A stretch of 64,000 bases of DNA, taken from assembly GCF_000737705.1 (NCBI RefSeq), contig NZ_JPRH01000010.1:157491-221490 (forward strand), read 5' to 3'. Below, piece by piece: positions 42,381 to 51,626 of the stretch. The translations under genes and the position numbers were made by a program. How positions within the stretch are numbered: position 1 is the first letter of the stretch; each line of letters starts with the position of its first letter. The DNA is from Chryseobacterium soli (GTDB taxonomy: Bacteria > Bacteroidota > Bacteroidia > Flavobacteriales > Weeksellaceae). The notes beneath the pieces were generated by a model. The model was not told where the DNA came from. It saw nothing but the letters and a program-made list of their open reading frames with translations, and searched no databases.

Positions 42381-42388
42381 TATTTTTG
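42381..42388 (+). promoter_or_regulatory. -7 element of the GbsR/RND efflux operon
   Basis: TATTTTTG matches TAnnTTTG and lies 16 bp upstream of the regulator ATG. The nearest TTTG (42352-42355) is 25 bp away, slightly beyond the usual spacer. Confidence 0.5.
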
Positions 42389-42404
42389 GTGAAATTTTTC
42401 TAAT

Positions 42405-42860
42405 ATGCACCAAAGTATAGAAATTGATGAGAAAATTTTTCAAGATGCGGTAAAATTCTACGGAACTATTTTTAACATTCCCCCATTAGCTTCAAAAATA
42501 TATGCTTATCTGCTTTTCGATTACGAAAAAGTGGGGATTACTTTTGATGAATTTGTAGAAGTACTGTCTGCAAGCAAAAGTTCCGTTTCTACAAGTATTT
42601 CTTTATTACTGAACGCACAGCTGATCATCGATCATAACAAAATGGACGAAAGGAAAAGGTATTTTTTCACCAACGACGAGTATAAAAAAATACGGTTTGA
42701 AAAAATAGTTCAGAAAATGAAGGATGAACTAAAGCTGCTGGATGATCTCAACCACTTCAAAAAAGTTCAGGATGAAGATTACAATGAAAAAATTGAAGCC
42801 TACAAAGCACTTTTAAATAAAAACATTTTAAATATTCAGGAATCTCTTAATAAACTATAA
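42405..42860 (+). CDS. GbsR/MarR-type regulator of the efflux operon
   Basis: A 151-residue winged-helix protein of the GbsR/MarR group. The DNA-binding region is LASKIYAYLLFDYEKVGITFDEFVEVL and SKSSVSTSISLLLNAQLI, with the wing at MDERKRYFFTNDEYK, then a helical dimerisation tail. It is the first gene of a four-gene operon, ending one base before the efflux adaptor ATG, so it likely controls the pump in response to an unknown ligand. Confidence 0.85.
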   Translation: MHQSIEIDEKIFQDAVKFYGTIFNIPPLASKIYAYLLFDYEKVGITFDEFVEVLSASKSSVSTSISLLLNAQLIIDHNKMDERKRYFFTNDEYKKIRFEKIVQKMKDELKLLDDLNHFKKVQDEDYNEKIEAYKALLNKNILNIQESLNKL

Positions 42861-42861
42861 A

Positions 42862-44046
42862 ATGAATAATAAACTAGTTATACTTTCTATTGCAGCGCTT
42901 TCACTCACAGCCTGCAAAAAAGAAGCTCCAAAACAGGATGGTGCAAAGCCGTATCCTGTCGTTAATGTGGAGGCAAAGAATATCGTAGGTTATCAGACAT
43001 TTCCGGCTACCATCCAGGGTAGAGTAAATAATGATGTACGTGCGAAAATACAGGGATATATCACTCAGGTTTTAGTGGATGAGGGGCAGTATGTAACAAA
43101 AGGGCAGCCTTTGTTTCGTCTTGAAACCAATATCCTGACAGAAAATGCAGCAGCAGCAAAAGCCGGAATCGGTGCGGCTGAATCCACCATTGCAGCTTCA
43201 CAGGCAGCGGTAAATGCCGCTCAGGTTGAAGTCAATAAATTAAAACCTCTGGTGGCTAAAAATATCATCAGTGATGTTCAGCTGCAGACGGCACAGGCTA
43301 ATTTAGCTCAGGCAAAGGCTCAGTTACAACAATCTATGGCGGCAAAACAACAAGCCTCAGCCAATTACAAAGGAGTAGCAGCGAATATTGAATATTCCAT
43401 TATCCGTGCGCCCATTTCTGGGGTTATTGGTAAACTTCCTTTAAAAGTGGGAAGTTTGGTTGGGCCAACAGATCAGACTGCATTAACTACGATTTCAGAT
43501 ACTTCCCAGTTGTTTGCTTATTTCTCAATGAATGAAAAAGAGTATTTTGATTTTCTGGAAAAATCTCCGGGTTCTACAATGTCTGAGAAGATCAAAAACC
43601 TTCCGATGGTAGAATTGCAATTGGCCAACGGAAGTATTTATTCCGAAAAGGGTAGAATTGAAGCCATTACAGGACAAATTGATGCTACTACAGGGACTAT
43701 TCAGTTCAGAGTTGCCTTCAACAACCCTCAGAAATTGTTGAGCAACGGAAACAGTGGATCTATCAGACTTCCAAAAACATATGATAATGTATTGGTCGTT
43801 CCTGAAAGTGCAACCTATGAGCAACAAGGTATTGTTTACGTTTATAAAGTAGAAAAAGATACTGCCAAAAACGTAGTCATTAATGTGATCGACAGAATCG
43901 ACAATATGGCTTTAATAAAATCAGGGGTAAATAAAGGCGAGACTATTGTGGCTGCCGGTATTGGTGGTTTAAAATCAGGAACTCCGATTAAAAAACAGCC
44001 TGTAAAAATGGACAGTCTTGTACAATCTATAAAACCGAAATTCTAA
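42862..44046 (+). CDS. RND efflux periplasmic adaptor lipoprotein
   Basis: A 394-residue membrane-fusion protein (AcrA/MexA type) that couples the RND pump to the outer-membrane channel. The lipoprotein signal ends LSLTAC with acylated C18. The biotinyl/lipoyl halves are RAKIQGYITQVLVDEGQYVTKGQPLF and IEYSIIRAPISGVIGKLPLKVGSLVG. They flank an Ala/Gln-rich coiled coil (about 95-165). The beta-barrel and membrane-proximal domains follow. The pump gene starts 1 bp after its stop. Confidence 0.92.
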   Translation: MNNKLVILSIAALSLTACKKEAPKQDGAKPYPVVNVEAKNIVGYQTFPATIQGRVNNDVRAKIQGYITQVLVDEGQYVTKGQPLFRLETNILTENAAAAKAGIGAAESTIAASQAAVNAAQVEVNKLKPLVAKNIISDVQLQTAQANLAQAKAQLQQSMAAKQQASANYKGVAANIEYSIIRAPISGVIGKLPLKVGSLVGPTDQTALTTISDTSQLFAYFSMNEKEYFDFLEKSPGSTMSEKIKNLPMVELQLANGSIYSEKGRIEAITGQIDATTGTIQFRVAFNNPQKLLSNGNSGSIRLPKTYDNVLVVPESATYEQQGIVYVYKVEKDTAKNVVINVIDRIDNMALIKSGVNKGETIVAAGIGGLKSGTPIKKQPVKMDSLVQSIKPKF

Positions 44047-44047
44047 C

Positions 44048-47000
44048 ATGATAAAAAACTTTATAAACAGACCGGTTCTATCCACCGTTATATCAATTCT
44101 TATTGTTATACTCGGGGTATTGGGACTGATCTCTTTACCAGTTACACAGTATCCTGATATTGCACCGCCTACCGTAAGTGTTACAGCAAACTATACCGGT
44201 GCCAATGCGGAGACTGTAATGAAAAGTGTTGTAGTGCCTTTGGAGGAACAGATCAATGGGGTAGAAGGAATGGACTACATTACTTCCAGTGCAGGGAATG
44301 ACGGTTCAGCACAGATCCAGGTATTCTTCAAACAAGGAATTGATCCCGATATTGCTGCGGTAAACGTACAGAACCGTGTGACCAGAGCAACACCACTACT
44401 TCCAAGTGAAGTAACCCGTTCGGGAGTTGTAACACAGAAGCAGCAGACGAGTGCCCTGATGTATATGTCTTTCTATTCTGAAAACAAAGACTTAGACGAT
44501 GTGTATCTTCAAAACTTCCTGAATATCAACGTTATTCCAAACTTGAAAAGGATTAATGGAGTAGGTGATGCCAACGTTTTCGGAGGTAAAAACTACTCAA
44601 TGAGAGTTTGGCTGGATCCTTCAAAAATGGCAGCGTACGGATTAACTCCGGATGATGTTACTACGGCAATCAATGAGCAGAGTAGAGAAGCAGCAGCGGG
44701 TTCTATCGGACAAAACAGTGGAAGTTCTTTTGAATATATCATTAAATATGTCGGAAAATTCAACGAAAAAGATCAATATGACAATATCATCATTAAAGCA
44801 CTTCCGGACGGACAGAACTTAATGCTGAAGGATGTTGCTAAAGTTGAACTGGCAGGGCAGTCTTACACCGGAATCGGGGAAAACGGAAATAATCCATCGA
44901 TCAGTATGGGGATTTTCCAAACGCCGGGTTCCAATGCTCAGGAGATTATTAAAAATATTAAAACCTATCTTAAATCAGCAGAAGGAAGCTTTCCTGAAGG
45001 AGTAAAATATACTTTTAACTTTGATACCAACGAATTCCTTGATGCATCTATTGAAAAGGTAGTTCATACCTTAATAGAAGCATTTATCCTGGTATTTATT
45101 GTGGTGTATATCTTCTTACAGGATTTCAGATCTACTTTAATTCCGGCCATTGCGGTTCCGGTATCTATTGTGGGTGCATTCTTCTTCCTGAATTTATTTG
45201 GATATTCATTAAACCTTTTAACCCTATTTGCATTGGTTCTTGCAATTGGTATTGTGGTAGATGATGCGATTGTCGTCGTCGAGGCCGTTCACGCCAAGAT
45301 GGAACATGGTATTTCCGATGCTAAAAAGGCAACCGTAGAGGCGATGGATGAGATTACAGGAGCTATTATTTCCATTACGTTGGTAATGGCAGCGGTATTC
45401 GTTCCGGTAACTTTCATTACAGGTCCTACAGGGGTTTTTTACCAGCAGTTTGGGATTACCCTGATTATAGCGATTATCATTTCTGCGATTAACGCATTAA
45501 CGTTAAGTCCGGTTTTATGTTCATTGTTCTTAAAGCCTCACGATGCGCATCATGCAGAATATAAAAACTTAAACTTTTTACAGAAATTTTTCTACAAGTT
45601 TAACATTGCTTTCAAAACAACAACAGACCGTTACGGAAGAGGATTTGTATTCTTGTTGAGACATAAATGGGTGACACTTATCATCTTTGCCGTAACAGGA
45701 GGTATTCTTTACTGGGCAAGTACTACCATGAAAAAAGGTTTCGTACCTACAGAAGACAGAGGGATCATCTTTACAGACGTACAGCTTCCTCCGGGAGCTT
45801 CTATGGAAAGAACGTATAACGTATTGAAAACACTTCAGGCAAACGCATTAAAAGTTCCGGGAGTACAAAACGTTACCATTTCTACCGGTAGAGGTTTCTT
45901 ATCCGGAAACGGAAGTAATAACGGTCTTGCCTTCATTAAATTAAAACCATTTGATGAACGAAAAAAAGGAGGCCAGACATCTGAAGATATTACAAAACAG
46001 TTATTTGGGATCTCAGGAAAAGTTCCGGATGCGAAAGTCGTATTCTTCCAGCCGCCAAGTGTACCAGGTTTTGGTAACAGTGCAGGTTTTGAGATGGTGT
46101 TGCTGGATAAATCAGGAGGTGATTATGCCGATCTTGATGACAAAACCAATCAATTCATCGGAAAACTGATGCAGAGACCCGAAATTGAATTTGCTCAATC
46201 CTCATTTAATACAAAATATCCTCAGTATCAGATGGACATTAATGTTCCTTTGGCTAAACAGGTTGGAGTTTCTGTAAGCACGATTCTGAGCACGATGCAG
46301 GGATATATAGGAGGGGTGTATACCGCCGACTTTACGAAATACGGGAAACAGTTCAGGGTAATGGTTCAGGCTCTTCCGGAAAACAGAAAGAGTATTGAAA
46401 ATTTAAATGAATTGTACGTAAGAACAGCTTCAGGAGTGATGTCACCGATTTCTCAGTTCGTAACGCTGAAAAAAGCATATGGTCCGCAATCGGTAAGCCG
46501 ATACAACCTGTTTACTTCTGTCAAAATTACAGGGGCTAACTCTGCAGGATACAGTTCCGGGGATGCGATTACAGCTGTTCAGGATGTGGCGAAGGAAACA
46601 TTAAATCAAAATTATGATGTAGAGTTTACGGGGTTAACAAGAGAAGAATTGAATTCAGGATCTCAGACGCTTTTGATCTTTGGATTAAGTTTAATCTTCG
46701 TGTACTTCATTCTTTCTGCTCAGTATGAAAGTTATATCCTTCCGCTGGTGGTGGTGATCTCACTTCCTCTTGGGGTAATGGGAGCATATTTTGGTCAGAA
46801 AATAATGGGCTTGGAAAACAATATTTATTTCCAGATTGCATTGATTATGTTGGTGGGATTACTTGCGAAAAATGCAATTTTGATCATCGAATTTGCCGTC
46901 CAGAGAAGACACCATGGGGAAACCATTGTCATGTCTGCCATCAATGCTGCAAAAGCGAGATTAAGACCTATTCTGATGACATCATTTGCCTTTATATTCG

Positions 47001-47194
47001 GTTTATTACCGCTAGTGCTGGCAAGCGGAATTGGGGCAGTAGGTAACAGATCTATTGCAACAGGTGCTGCGATCGGATTATTAATAGGTACTATTTTAGG
47101 ACTTTTTGTAATTCCTGTATTGTATGTTATTTTCCAAACCTTACAAGAAAAAGTGAAACCTATTAAGAAAGAAGAGATCAATTTAGCAGAATAA
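44048..47194 (+). CDS. RND efflux pump, HAE1 family
   Basis: A 1048-residue inner-membrane proton-driven drug exporter of the AcrB/MexB group. It starts IKNFINRPVLSTVISILIVILG and has 12 membrane helices in two halves. The proton-relay pair DD in GIVVDDAIVVVEAV lies near residue 405, and PVTQYPDIAPPTVSVTANY is typical of hydrophobe/amphiphile exporters, not metal (CusA) pumps. The C-terminal half has MLVGLLAKNAILIIEFA. Full length compared with E. coli AcrB (1049). It forms a tripartite pump with its neighbours. Confidence 0.95.
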   Translation: MIKNFINRPVLSTVISILIVILGVLGLISLPVTQYPDIAPPTVSVTANYTGANAETVMKSVVVPLEEQINGVEGMDYITSSAGNDGSAQIQVFFKQGIDPDIAAVNVQNRVTRATPLLPSEVTRSGVVTQKQQTSALMYMSFYSENKDLDDVYLQNFLNINVIPNLKRINGVGDANVFGGKNYSMRVWLDPSKMAAYGLTPDDVTTAINEQSREAAAGSIGQNSGSSFEYIIKYVGKFNEKDQYDNIIIKALPDGQNLMLKDVAKVELAGQSYTGIGENGNNPSISMGIFQTPGSNAQEIIKNIKTYLKSAEGSFPEGVKYTFNFDTNEFLDASIEKVVHTLIEAFILVFIVVYIFLQDFRSTLIPAIAVPVSIVGAFFFLNLFGYSLNLLTLFALVLAIGIVVDDAIVVVEAVHAKMEHGISDAKKATVEAMDEITGAIISITLVMAAVFVPVTFITGPTGVFYQQFGITLIIAIIISAINALTLSPVLCSLFLKPHDAHHAEYKNLNFLQKFFYKFNIAFKTTTDRYGRGFVFLLRHKWVTLIIFAVTGGILYWASTTMKKGFVPTEDRGIIFTDVQLPPGASMERTYNVLKTLQANALKVPGVQNVTISTGRGFLSGNGSNNGLAFIKLKPFDERKKGGQTSEDITKQLFGISGKVPDAKVVFFQPPSVPGFGNSAGFEMVLLDKSGGDYADLDDKTNQFIGKLMQRPEIEFAQSSFNTKYPQYQMDINVPLAKQVGVSVSTILSTMQGYIGGVYTADFTKYGKQFRVMVQALPENRKSIENLNELYVRTASGVMSPISQFVTLKKAYGPQSVSRYNLFTSVKITGANSAGYSSGDAITAVQDVAKETLNQNYDVEFTGLTREELNSGSQTLLIFGLSLIFVYFILSAQYESYILPLVVVISLPLGVMGAYFGQKIMGLENNIYFQIALIMLVGLLAKNAILIIEFAVQRRHHGETIVMSAINAAKARLRPILMTSFAFIFGLLPLVLASGIGAVGNRSIATGAAIGLLIGTILGLFVIPVLYVIFQTLQEKVKPIKKEEINLAE

Positions 47195-47215
47195 AAATCT
47201 TTAAGATTTATCATA

Positions 47216-48631
47216 ATGAAGAGTTTATTAAACATCATAAAAGGAATAACTTTTTCAGTCGCAATTCTGGCAGCCGTTTCATCTTGTATGGCGAGAAAAG
47301 AATACGAAAGACCGAAAAATGTTGTTGACGAAAAGCTTTTCCGAACAGATATGCTTCCTTCAGACAGTATCAATATGGCGGATGTTTCATGGAAAGAAAT
47401 TTTCACGGATCCGATACTGCAAGGGCATATTTCCAAAGCGTTGGAAAACAATTTAGACATTAGAATTGCATTGCAGAGCATTGCTTCTGCAGAAGCCTAT
47501 TTAAAGCAAAGCAAAGCAGCCTATGAACCTACCTTAACAGTAGGACCGGGCTATACTTTCCAGACACAATCTTTGAATACCCAAACCGGGAAACTATTTG
47601 GAGACAGACGATATATCAACCAGATTGATATTACGGCAAGTATAGGTTGGGAAGCTGATATCTGGGGGAAACTGAAAGCTCAGGAAAAAGCACAGTTGGC
47701 AACATATTTAGGAACTGTTGCAGCCCACAAAGCTGTAAAAAGTGACCTGGTAGCGTCTGTTGCCTCTGCATATTATCAATTGTTAACCTATGATGCTCAA
47801 AAAAGAATCATTGCAGAAACGATTGCCGTGCGTGAGAAAAATCTGGAAACCACGAAAGCTTTAAAAGCATCAGGAACGCTTACGGAAGTTGCCGTGCAGC
47901 AGAGTGAAGCGTTGGTTTTCAATGCAAAATCTTTGCTGATTGATACCGATACCCAGATCCAGCTCTTAGAAAATACCATGAGTTTACTGATGGGGGTGCC
48001 ATCCAATTCTATTCAAAGATCTACACTGGAATCCCAGAATATTCCGATCGATCTGAAATTGGGATATCCGGCTCAGTTATTGGCAAACCGTCCTGACGTG
48101 ATGAGAGCAGAATATAACCTGATGAATGCTTTTGAATTAACGAATGCAGCAAAAGCTCAGTTTTATCCAACCTTAAAACTTACAGGAAGCGGAGGAATTC
48201 AATCACTCGATATTGATCATTTGTTCAGTGTGAACTCTCTGTTTGCAAGTGTGGTGGGTGGTTTAGCACAGCCTATTTTAAACAAAAGAGCGATCAGAAC
48301 CAACTACGATGTAAGTTTAGCCAATCAGGAAACAGCCTATCTGAACTTCAGAAAAACGGTTCTTACCGCAGGGAAAGAAGTTTCCGATGCCATCAGAGTA
48401 TTCTCTGTTCAGGATTCTTATATCGACCTGAAAAGAAAAGAGCTTGATGCTTACAAAAAATCAGTAGATTATTCTCAGGAACTTGTGAACTATGGGATGG
48501 CCAACTATCTTGAAGTATTGAATGCCAGTGTAAATTCATTGAATGCTGAGCTTAATATTTCTAATGCCGAATACAGTAAAATGAAAGCAGGAATAGATCT
48601 TTACCAGGCTCTTGGCGGAGGCTGGAAATAA
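47216..48631 (+). CDS. RND efflux outer-membrane channel (OprM/NodT type)
   Basis: A 471-residue outer-membrane factor. The lipoprotein signal ends AAVSSC with acylated C23. Two OEP repeats follow (about 60-245 and 260-465), with LEADIWGK-like GWEADIWGKLKAQ, LLANRPDVMRAEYNL and VVGGLAQPILNKRAI, all typical of the OprM/NodT group. It is the last gene of the efflux operon and is followed by a strong terminator. Confidence 0.92.
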   Translation: MKSLLNIIKGITFSVAILAAVSSCMARKEYERPKNVVDEKLFRTDMLPSDSINMADVSWKEIFTDPILQGHISKALENNLDIRIALQSIASAEAYLKQSKAAYEPTLTVGPGYTFQTQSLNTQTGKLFGDRRYINQIDITASIGWEADIWGKLKAQEKAQLATYLGTVAAHKAVKSDLVASVASAYYQLLTYDAQKRIIAETIAVREKNLETTKALKASGTLTEVAVQQSEALVFNAKSLLIDTDTQIQLLENTMSLLMGVPSNSIQRSTLESQNIPIDLKLGYPAQLLANRPDVMRAEYNLMNAFELTNAAKAQFYPTLKLTGSGGIQSLDIDHLFSVNSLFASVVGGLAQPILNKRAIRTNYDVSLANQETAYLNFRKTVLTAGKEVSDAIRVFSVQDSYIDLKRKELDAYKKSVDYSQELVNYGMANYLEVLNASVNSLNAELNISNAEYSKMKAGIDLYQALGGGWK

Positions 48632-48653
48632 GTAAAACCGCAATCATCGATAC

Positions 48654-48687
48654 AAAGCGTATGTCAGTAATGGCATACGCTTTTTTT
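48654..48687 (+). terminator. Terminator of the efflux operon
   Basis: A 10-bp stem AAAGCGTATG (48654-48663) with CATACGCTTT (48674-48683), with partial inner pairing, is followed by Ts to 48687. Confidence 0.85.
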
Positions 48688-48726
48688 ATAGTTAATATAA
48701 ATAAAATGAGTTTCATCTCAATTAAA

Positions 48727-48758
48727 TTTGCATATATGTAGTTAACTACGTAGTTTTG
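48727..48758 (+). promoter_or_regulatory. Promoter of the GNAT-MarR operon
   Basis: TTTG (48727-48730) and TAGTTTTG (48751-48758) with a 20-bp spacer give a full consensus match. Transcription would begin near 48765, giving a leader of about 14 nt before the ATG at 48779. Confidence 0.75.
48738..48755. promoter_or_regulatory. Overlapping palindromic operator in the promoter spacer
   Basis: Two perfect 12-bp palindromes overlap: GTAGTTAACTAC (48738-48749) and AACTACGTAGTT (48744-48755). They occupy the spacer and the first half of the -7 box, the position expected for a repressor site. The MarR protein encoded second in the operon is the obvious candidate. Confidence 0.7.
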
Positions 48759-48778
48759 TATGGTAAAAAAATCATCTT

Positions 48779-49276
48779 ATGAAATTAGAGATCCGTACCC
48801 TAGACAATTCTTATTCAGAGCAAGCAACCGATCTTATTTTGAATATTCAGCAGAAAGAATTCAATGTCCCGATTACCATTCATGATCAGCCTGACTTGGC
48901 TCAGATCGAAAGTTTTTATATTGAAGCAGGAGGAAACTTTTGGGGAGCTTTCATCAATGGGGAATTGGCAGGAACCATCGCGTTGGTAAAGTTTAATGAA
49001 AAAGAAGGAGCCATAAGAAAGATGTTCGTTAAAAAAGAATTCAGAGGAAAAGACTTAAATATTGCACAGCTTTTATTGGAAATTTTAATTTCTTTCTGTC
49101 GGGAAAAAGGAATAGAGAACCTATATTTGGGAACTGTAAATATATTAAAGGCTGCAATTCGGTTTTACGAAAGAAATCAGTTTCATGAAATTCAGAAAGA
49201 AAATCTGCCTGCCAGTTTTCCTTTGATGAATGCTGATAATGTATTTTACCATCTCAAAATAAACGAAAACAGATGA
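48779..49276 (+). CDS. GNAT family N-acetyltransferase paired with MarR
   Basis: A 165-residue GNAT with IALVKFNEKEGAIRKMFVKKEFRGKDLNIAQLLLE (acetyl-CoA loop) and IENLYLGTVNILKAAIRFYERNQFHE. The usual R/Q-x-x-G-x-G/A loop is RGKDLN, so the second glycine is replaced by aspartate. This is a variant that may affect cofactor binding or simply be tolerated. It is co-transcribed with the MarR gene through a 4-bp ATGA overlap. Confidence 0.82.
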   Translation: MKLEIRTLDNSYSEQATDLILNIQQKEFNVPITIHDQPDLAQIESFYIEAGGNFWGAFINGELAGTIALVKFNEKEGAIRKMFVKKEFRGKDLNIAQLLLEILISFCREKGIENLYLGTVNILKAAIRFYERNQFHEIQKENLPASFPLMNADNVFYHLKINENR

Positions 49277-49752
49277 ACATAATTGATGAATCAGGCATTC
49301 TGGCCATTTCAACCCGGTTACAGCGTCTCAGCGAACAGCTGAGAAAAGACGGTGCTTTGATTTACAAAGAATTCGGGATTGATTTTGAACCGAAATGGTT
49401 TCCGGTAATATTAACGCTCCATCACAAAAAGGAATTGAGCATTGTAGAGATCGCCCATGAAATAGGGTATACCCATCCTTCAACCATCAGTCTGCTGAAG
49501 GAGCTTGAAAATAAACAATTAATCCTGTCCAAAAAAGACAAACAGGATGAACGTAAACGCCTGATAGAAGTAACATCTAAAGGAGAAGCCCTCGTGGAGC
49601 AAATGAAGCCGGTTTGGGAGCTGATTAAAAAAGTATTGGGTGAGATCGCAGACAATGAAAACAACCTGCTGGCTGCCATCAATGAAGCGGAAACAAAGAT
49701 TGCTGAACAGTCTTTCTACCAAAGAGCCCTGCAATTGAAAAATTCTAAATAG
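49273..49752 (+). CDS. MarR family regulator
   Basis: A 159-residue winged-helix regulator with LSIVEIAHEIGYTHPSTISLLKELENKQLI (helix-turn-helix) and the wing KKDKQDERKRLIEVTSKG, flanked by long dimerisation helices. The ATG overlaps the stop of the GNAT gene (ATGA). It likely autorepresses the operon through the palindromes at 48738-48755. GNAT-MarR pairs are widespread; their ligands are mostly unknown. Confidence 0.87.
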   Translation: MNIIDESGILAISTRLQRLSEQLRKDGALIYKEFGIDFEPKWFPVILTLHHKKELSIVEIAHEIGYTHPSTISLLKELENKQLILSKKDKQDERKRLIEVTSKGEALVEQMKPVWELIKKVLGEIADNENNLLAAINEAETKIAEQSFYQRALQLKNSK

Positions 49753-49784
49753 AATATCAGAAATTTGTGGAATAAGATATAATA

Positions 49785-49816
49785 AAAAAGAGTTACAATT
49801 TATTTTGTAACTCTTT
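49785..49816. terminator. Terminator between marR and tRNA-Ala
   Basis: A perfect 12-bp stem AAAGAGTTACAA (49787-49798) with TTGTAACTCTTT (49805-49816). The T run is stronger on the minus strand (six Ts), so it mainly ends the tRNA transcript. Confidence 0.8.
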
Positions 49817-49820
49817 GATT

Positions 49821-49897
49821 TGGTGGAGAATACGGGGATCGAACCCGTCACCTTTAGACTGCCAGTCTAACGCTCTAGCCAGATGAGCTAATTCCCC
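49821..49897 (-). tRNA. tRNA-Ala (anticodon GGC)
   Basis: The minus strand folds as a full cloverleaf. The acceptor is GGGGAAT/ATTCTCC, with the G3:U70 pair that is the alanine identity element. The D arm is GCTC/GAGC and the anticodon stem is TTAGA/TCTAA, with loop CTGGCAG giving anticodon GGC. The T arm is ACGGG-TTCGATC-CCCGT. The 3' CCA is encoded (49823-49821). Confidence 0.95.
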
Positions 49898-50026
49898 AGT
49901 TGTATTTTACTGTGCCATTTTTTAAAGCGGTACAAAAATAAGTATTTAAACTATATATGCAAATATTTTATCATTTTTTATTTAATTAATAAATATGTAT
50001 GGATAATGGATTGTTTGATAAATTAT

Positions 50027-50062
50027 AAATCCGTCCCAATTAGCTATTGAGACGGATTTTTT
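50027..50062 (+). terminator. Plus-oriented hairpin terminator without an obvious gene
   Basis: AAATCCGTCcCAAT (50027-50040) pairs with ATTGaGACGGATTT (50046-50059) and is followed by a seven-T run on the plus strand. No plus-strand gene lies between the tRNA and this site. It may serve the minus-strand gene weakly, or end an unannotated short RNA. Confidence 0.55.
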
Positions 50063-50122
50063 TACCTATCTTTTTTTAGATACCCAGCATAAGTTTATTT
50101 AAGATCAGTAAAACAAGATGCA

Positions 50123-50806
50123 TTATAAGCTTCTTGAGCGGGATACCGAAATAAGATACACCAAATGAGCAAACATACTTCGTTTTACAGATTCTATTTT
50201 TACATCTCCGGTGGTTTGATTAACTGTTGCTACTAAATCGGTATTGCATTGCCCGTTAAAAGAACCGCTTCCTAAATAATTGGCTACATTCGTACTGGGA
50301 TATGATATTCTTGGGAAGTCCGGCGCAACCTGTTCTGCTGCTGTTGCTCCGCCAATGTATCCTTTATTATCAATATAACGGGCAGACCACGTTCCCAGAA
50401 ACTGTCCATTTCCAGTATTGATGCCTTGTCCAACAATAATTTGCGTGTCTACAGATCTGTTGAATCCTGCACAAGAACTGTAATGGTTGACACTTACCGT
50501 GCAGGACGAAGCATTATCTGTAGGCACAAAGCATTTTCCTTCATATACAGTAAGTCTCTGTTCTGCAGAACTGGTAGAAGTGTTTAACAGCGCTTTAGGA
50601 GAGAAAATTTCCTCCGGTGTGATCAGTCCTAAAACGCCAAGATCGTTGGCGACAACAATTTTGTTTTCGGTATTTGATAAACCTCTTATTCTTGTACTAC
50701 CATTTACATCCAGAGTATTGGTAGGAGTAGTTGTATTAATACCTACCTGGGCATAAGAATAACTGATAAAGGTAATTGTTAAAAAAAGAAAAGCTTTTGT
50801 TTTCAT
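50123..50806 (-). CDS. Secreted hypothetical protein with VGINTTTPTNTLDVNG repeat motif
   Basis: A 227-residue exported protein. The signal peptide is MKTKAFLFLTITFISYSYAQ. Next comes QVGINTTTPTNTLDVNGSTRIRGL, a motif that opens many Chryseobacterium cell-surface and tail-fibre-like proteins. The remainder has four cysteines in the middle (KCFVP, SSCTV, SSCAG and GQCN) and no recognised enzyme domain. The C-terminus ends SRSRSL, with no type IX sorting domain. The function is unknown; a surface-exposed or extracellular role is likely. Confidence 0.65.
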   Translation of the reverse strand: MKTKAFLFLTITFISYSYAQVGINTTTPTNTLDVNGSTRIRGLSNTENKIVVANDLGVLGLITPEEIFSPKALLNTSTSSAEQRLTVYEGKCFVPTDNASSCTVSVNHYSSCAGFNRSVDTQIIVGQGINTGNGQFLGTWSARYIDNKGYIGGATAAEQVAPDFPRISYPSTNVANYLGSGSFNGQCNTDLVATVNQTTGDVKIESVKRSMFAHLVYLISVSRSRSL

Positions 50807-51240
50807 GGTGTAGTTATAGTTTAAATGTATTTACAATTATTCCCTAAATATAGAAATAAATAAAAAAACGAAAAAATTTTATACAAATAAATATTGTTTA
50901 TTAAAAAATAATAATAATGGTAGTATAGGTTTATAACCAATAATTTAAAATTCATAATGCAAAATTGATGGAAATTTAAAATTGGAAAATCAGAATGTTT
51001 ATTCCTTATTTCCTGTCAGTTTTCAGGCTGGAAAAAAAAGGTGGAACCTCAATTGTAAAATAAATGGATAATAATAAATTTTTAATGAGATATTCTCAAT
51101 TTAATAATGGTTTCGTAAAATAAAGCGTATAAAAAGTAGAGAAATAAAATTTAAATTATATATTTGCCGGAGCCAAAAGATCTATAAGATTAATTGAAAG
51201 AATAACAGAAAATGTATTCTATAAAACTATTATAAAAACT
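50807..51240. other. 434-bp divergent intergenic region
   Basis: Very AT-rich DNA with no ORF of note. Near its right end TATATTTG (51159-51166) matches the -7 consensus and would give the lipoprotein gene a leader of about 68 nt. No good minus-strand promoter for the 50806 gene is visible. Confidence 0.45.
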
Positions 51241-51609
51241 ATGAAGAAATTTTTTTTACTTTTGTTAATGACATTTATATCAATCGGATGCAGTTCTGAT
51301 GATGACACTATTTATGATTACATCGGAACATGGTCTGGAACTTACGAAGGCAGTGACAAAGGGGTTTGGAACATCGTAGTAGCAAGTGATGGGAAAGTGA
51401 AAGGAACAATGCATTCTGATGTGAATAACGAAAACTATAATATTTCCGGAAATCTAAGTACTTCAGGAGAGCTTAACGCAAGTATAGGGCTTCCTTCAGA
51501 TGGAGATTTTAAAGGAACACTGACTACCGATAAAACTGGAAACGGAAACTGGTCTAATGCAGTTCCTACACCTACAAGAACCGGTACCTGGAAAGGAGAA
51601 AAGAAATAA
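51241..51609 (+). CDS. Small surface lipoprotein
   Basis: A 122-residue lipoprotein. The signal ends SIGC (acylated C17) and is followed directly by SSDDD. Acidic residues right after the cysteine resemble the Bacteroidota lipoprotein export signal that directs lipoproteins to the cell surface. The mature part is a small beta-rich domain with repeated WSGTYEGS / GTWKGEKK-like turns and no recognised family. Monocistronic, ended by the palindrome at 51627-51654. Confidence 0.7.
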   Translation: MKKFFLLLLMTFISIGCSSDDDTIYDYIGTWSGTYEGSDKGVWNIVVASDGKVKGTMHSDVNNENYNISGNLSTSGELNASIGLPSDGDFKGTLTTDKTGNGNWSNAVPTPTRTGTWKGEKK

Positions 51610-51626
51610 TGCATTTTAAATAAATA

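Noticed and set aside
46825..47481. 218-codon minus-strand ORF
   Set aside because: Antisense shadow across the end of the RND pump gene and the start of the channel gene; no start signals or family features.
49821..49897. tRNA as Gly (anticodon GCC)
   Set aside because: Reading the minus strand, the loop is CTGGCAG, so the anticodon is GGC (Ala), and the acceptor stem has the alanine-specific G3:U70 pair.
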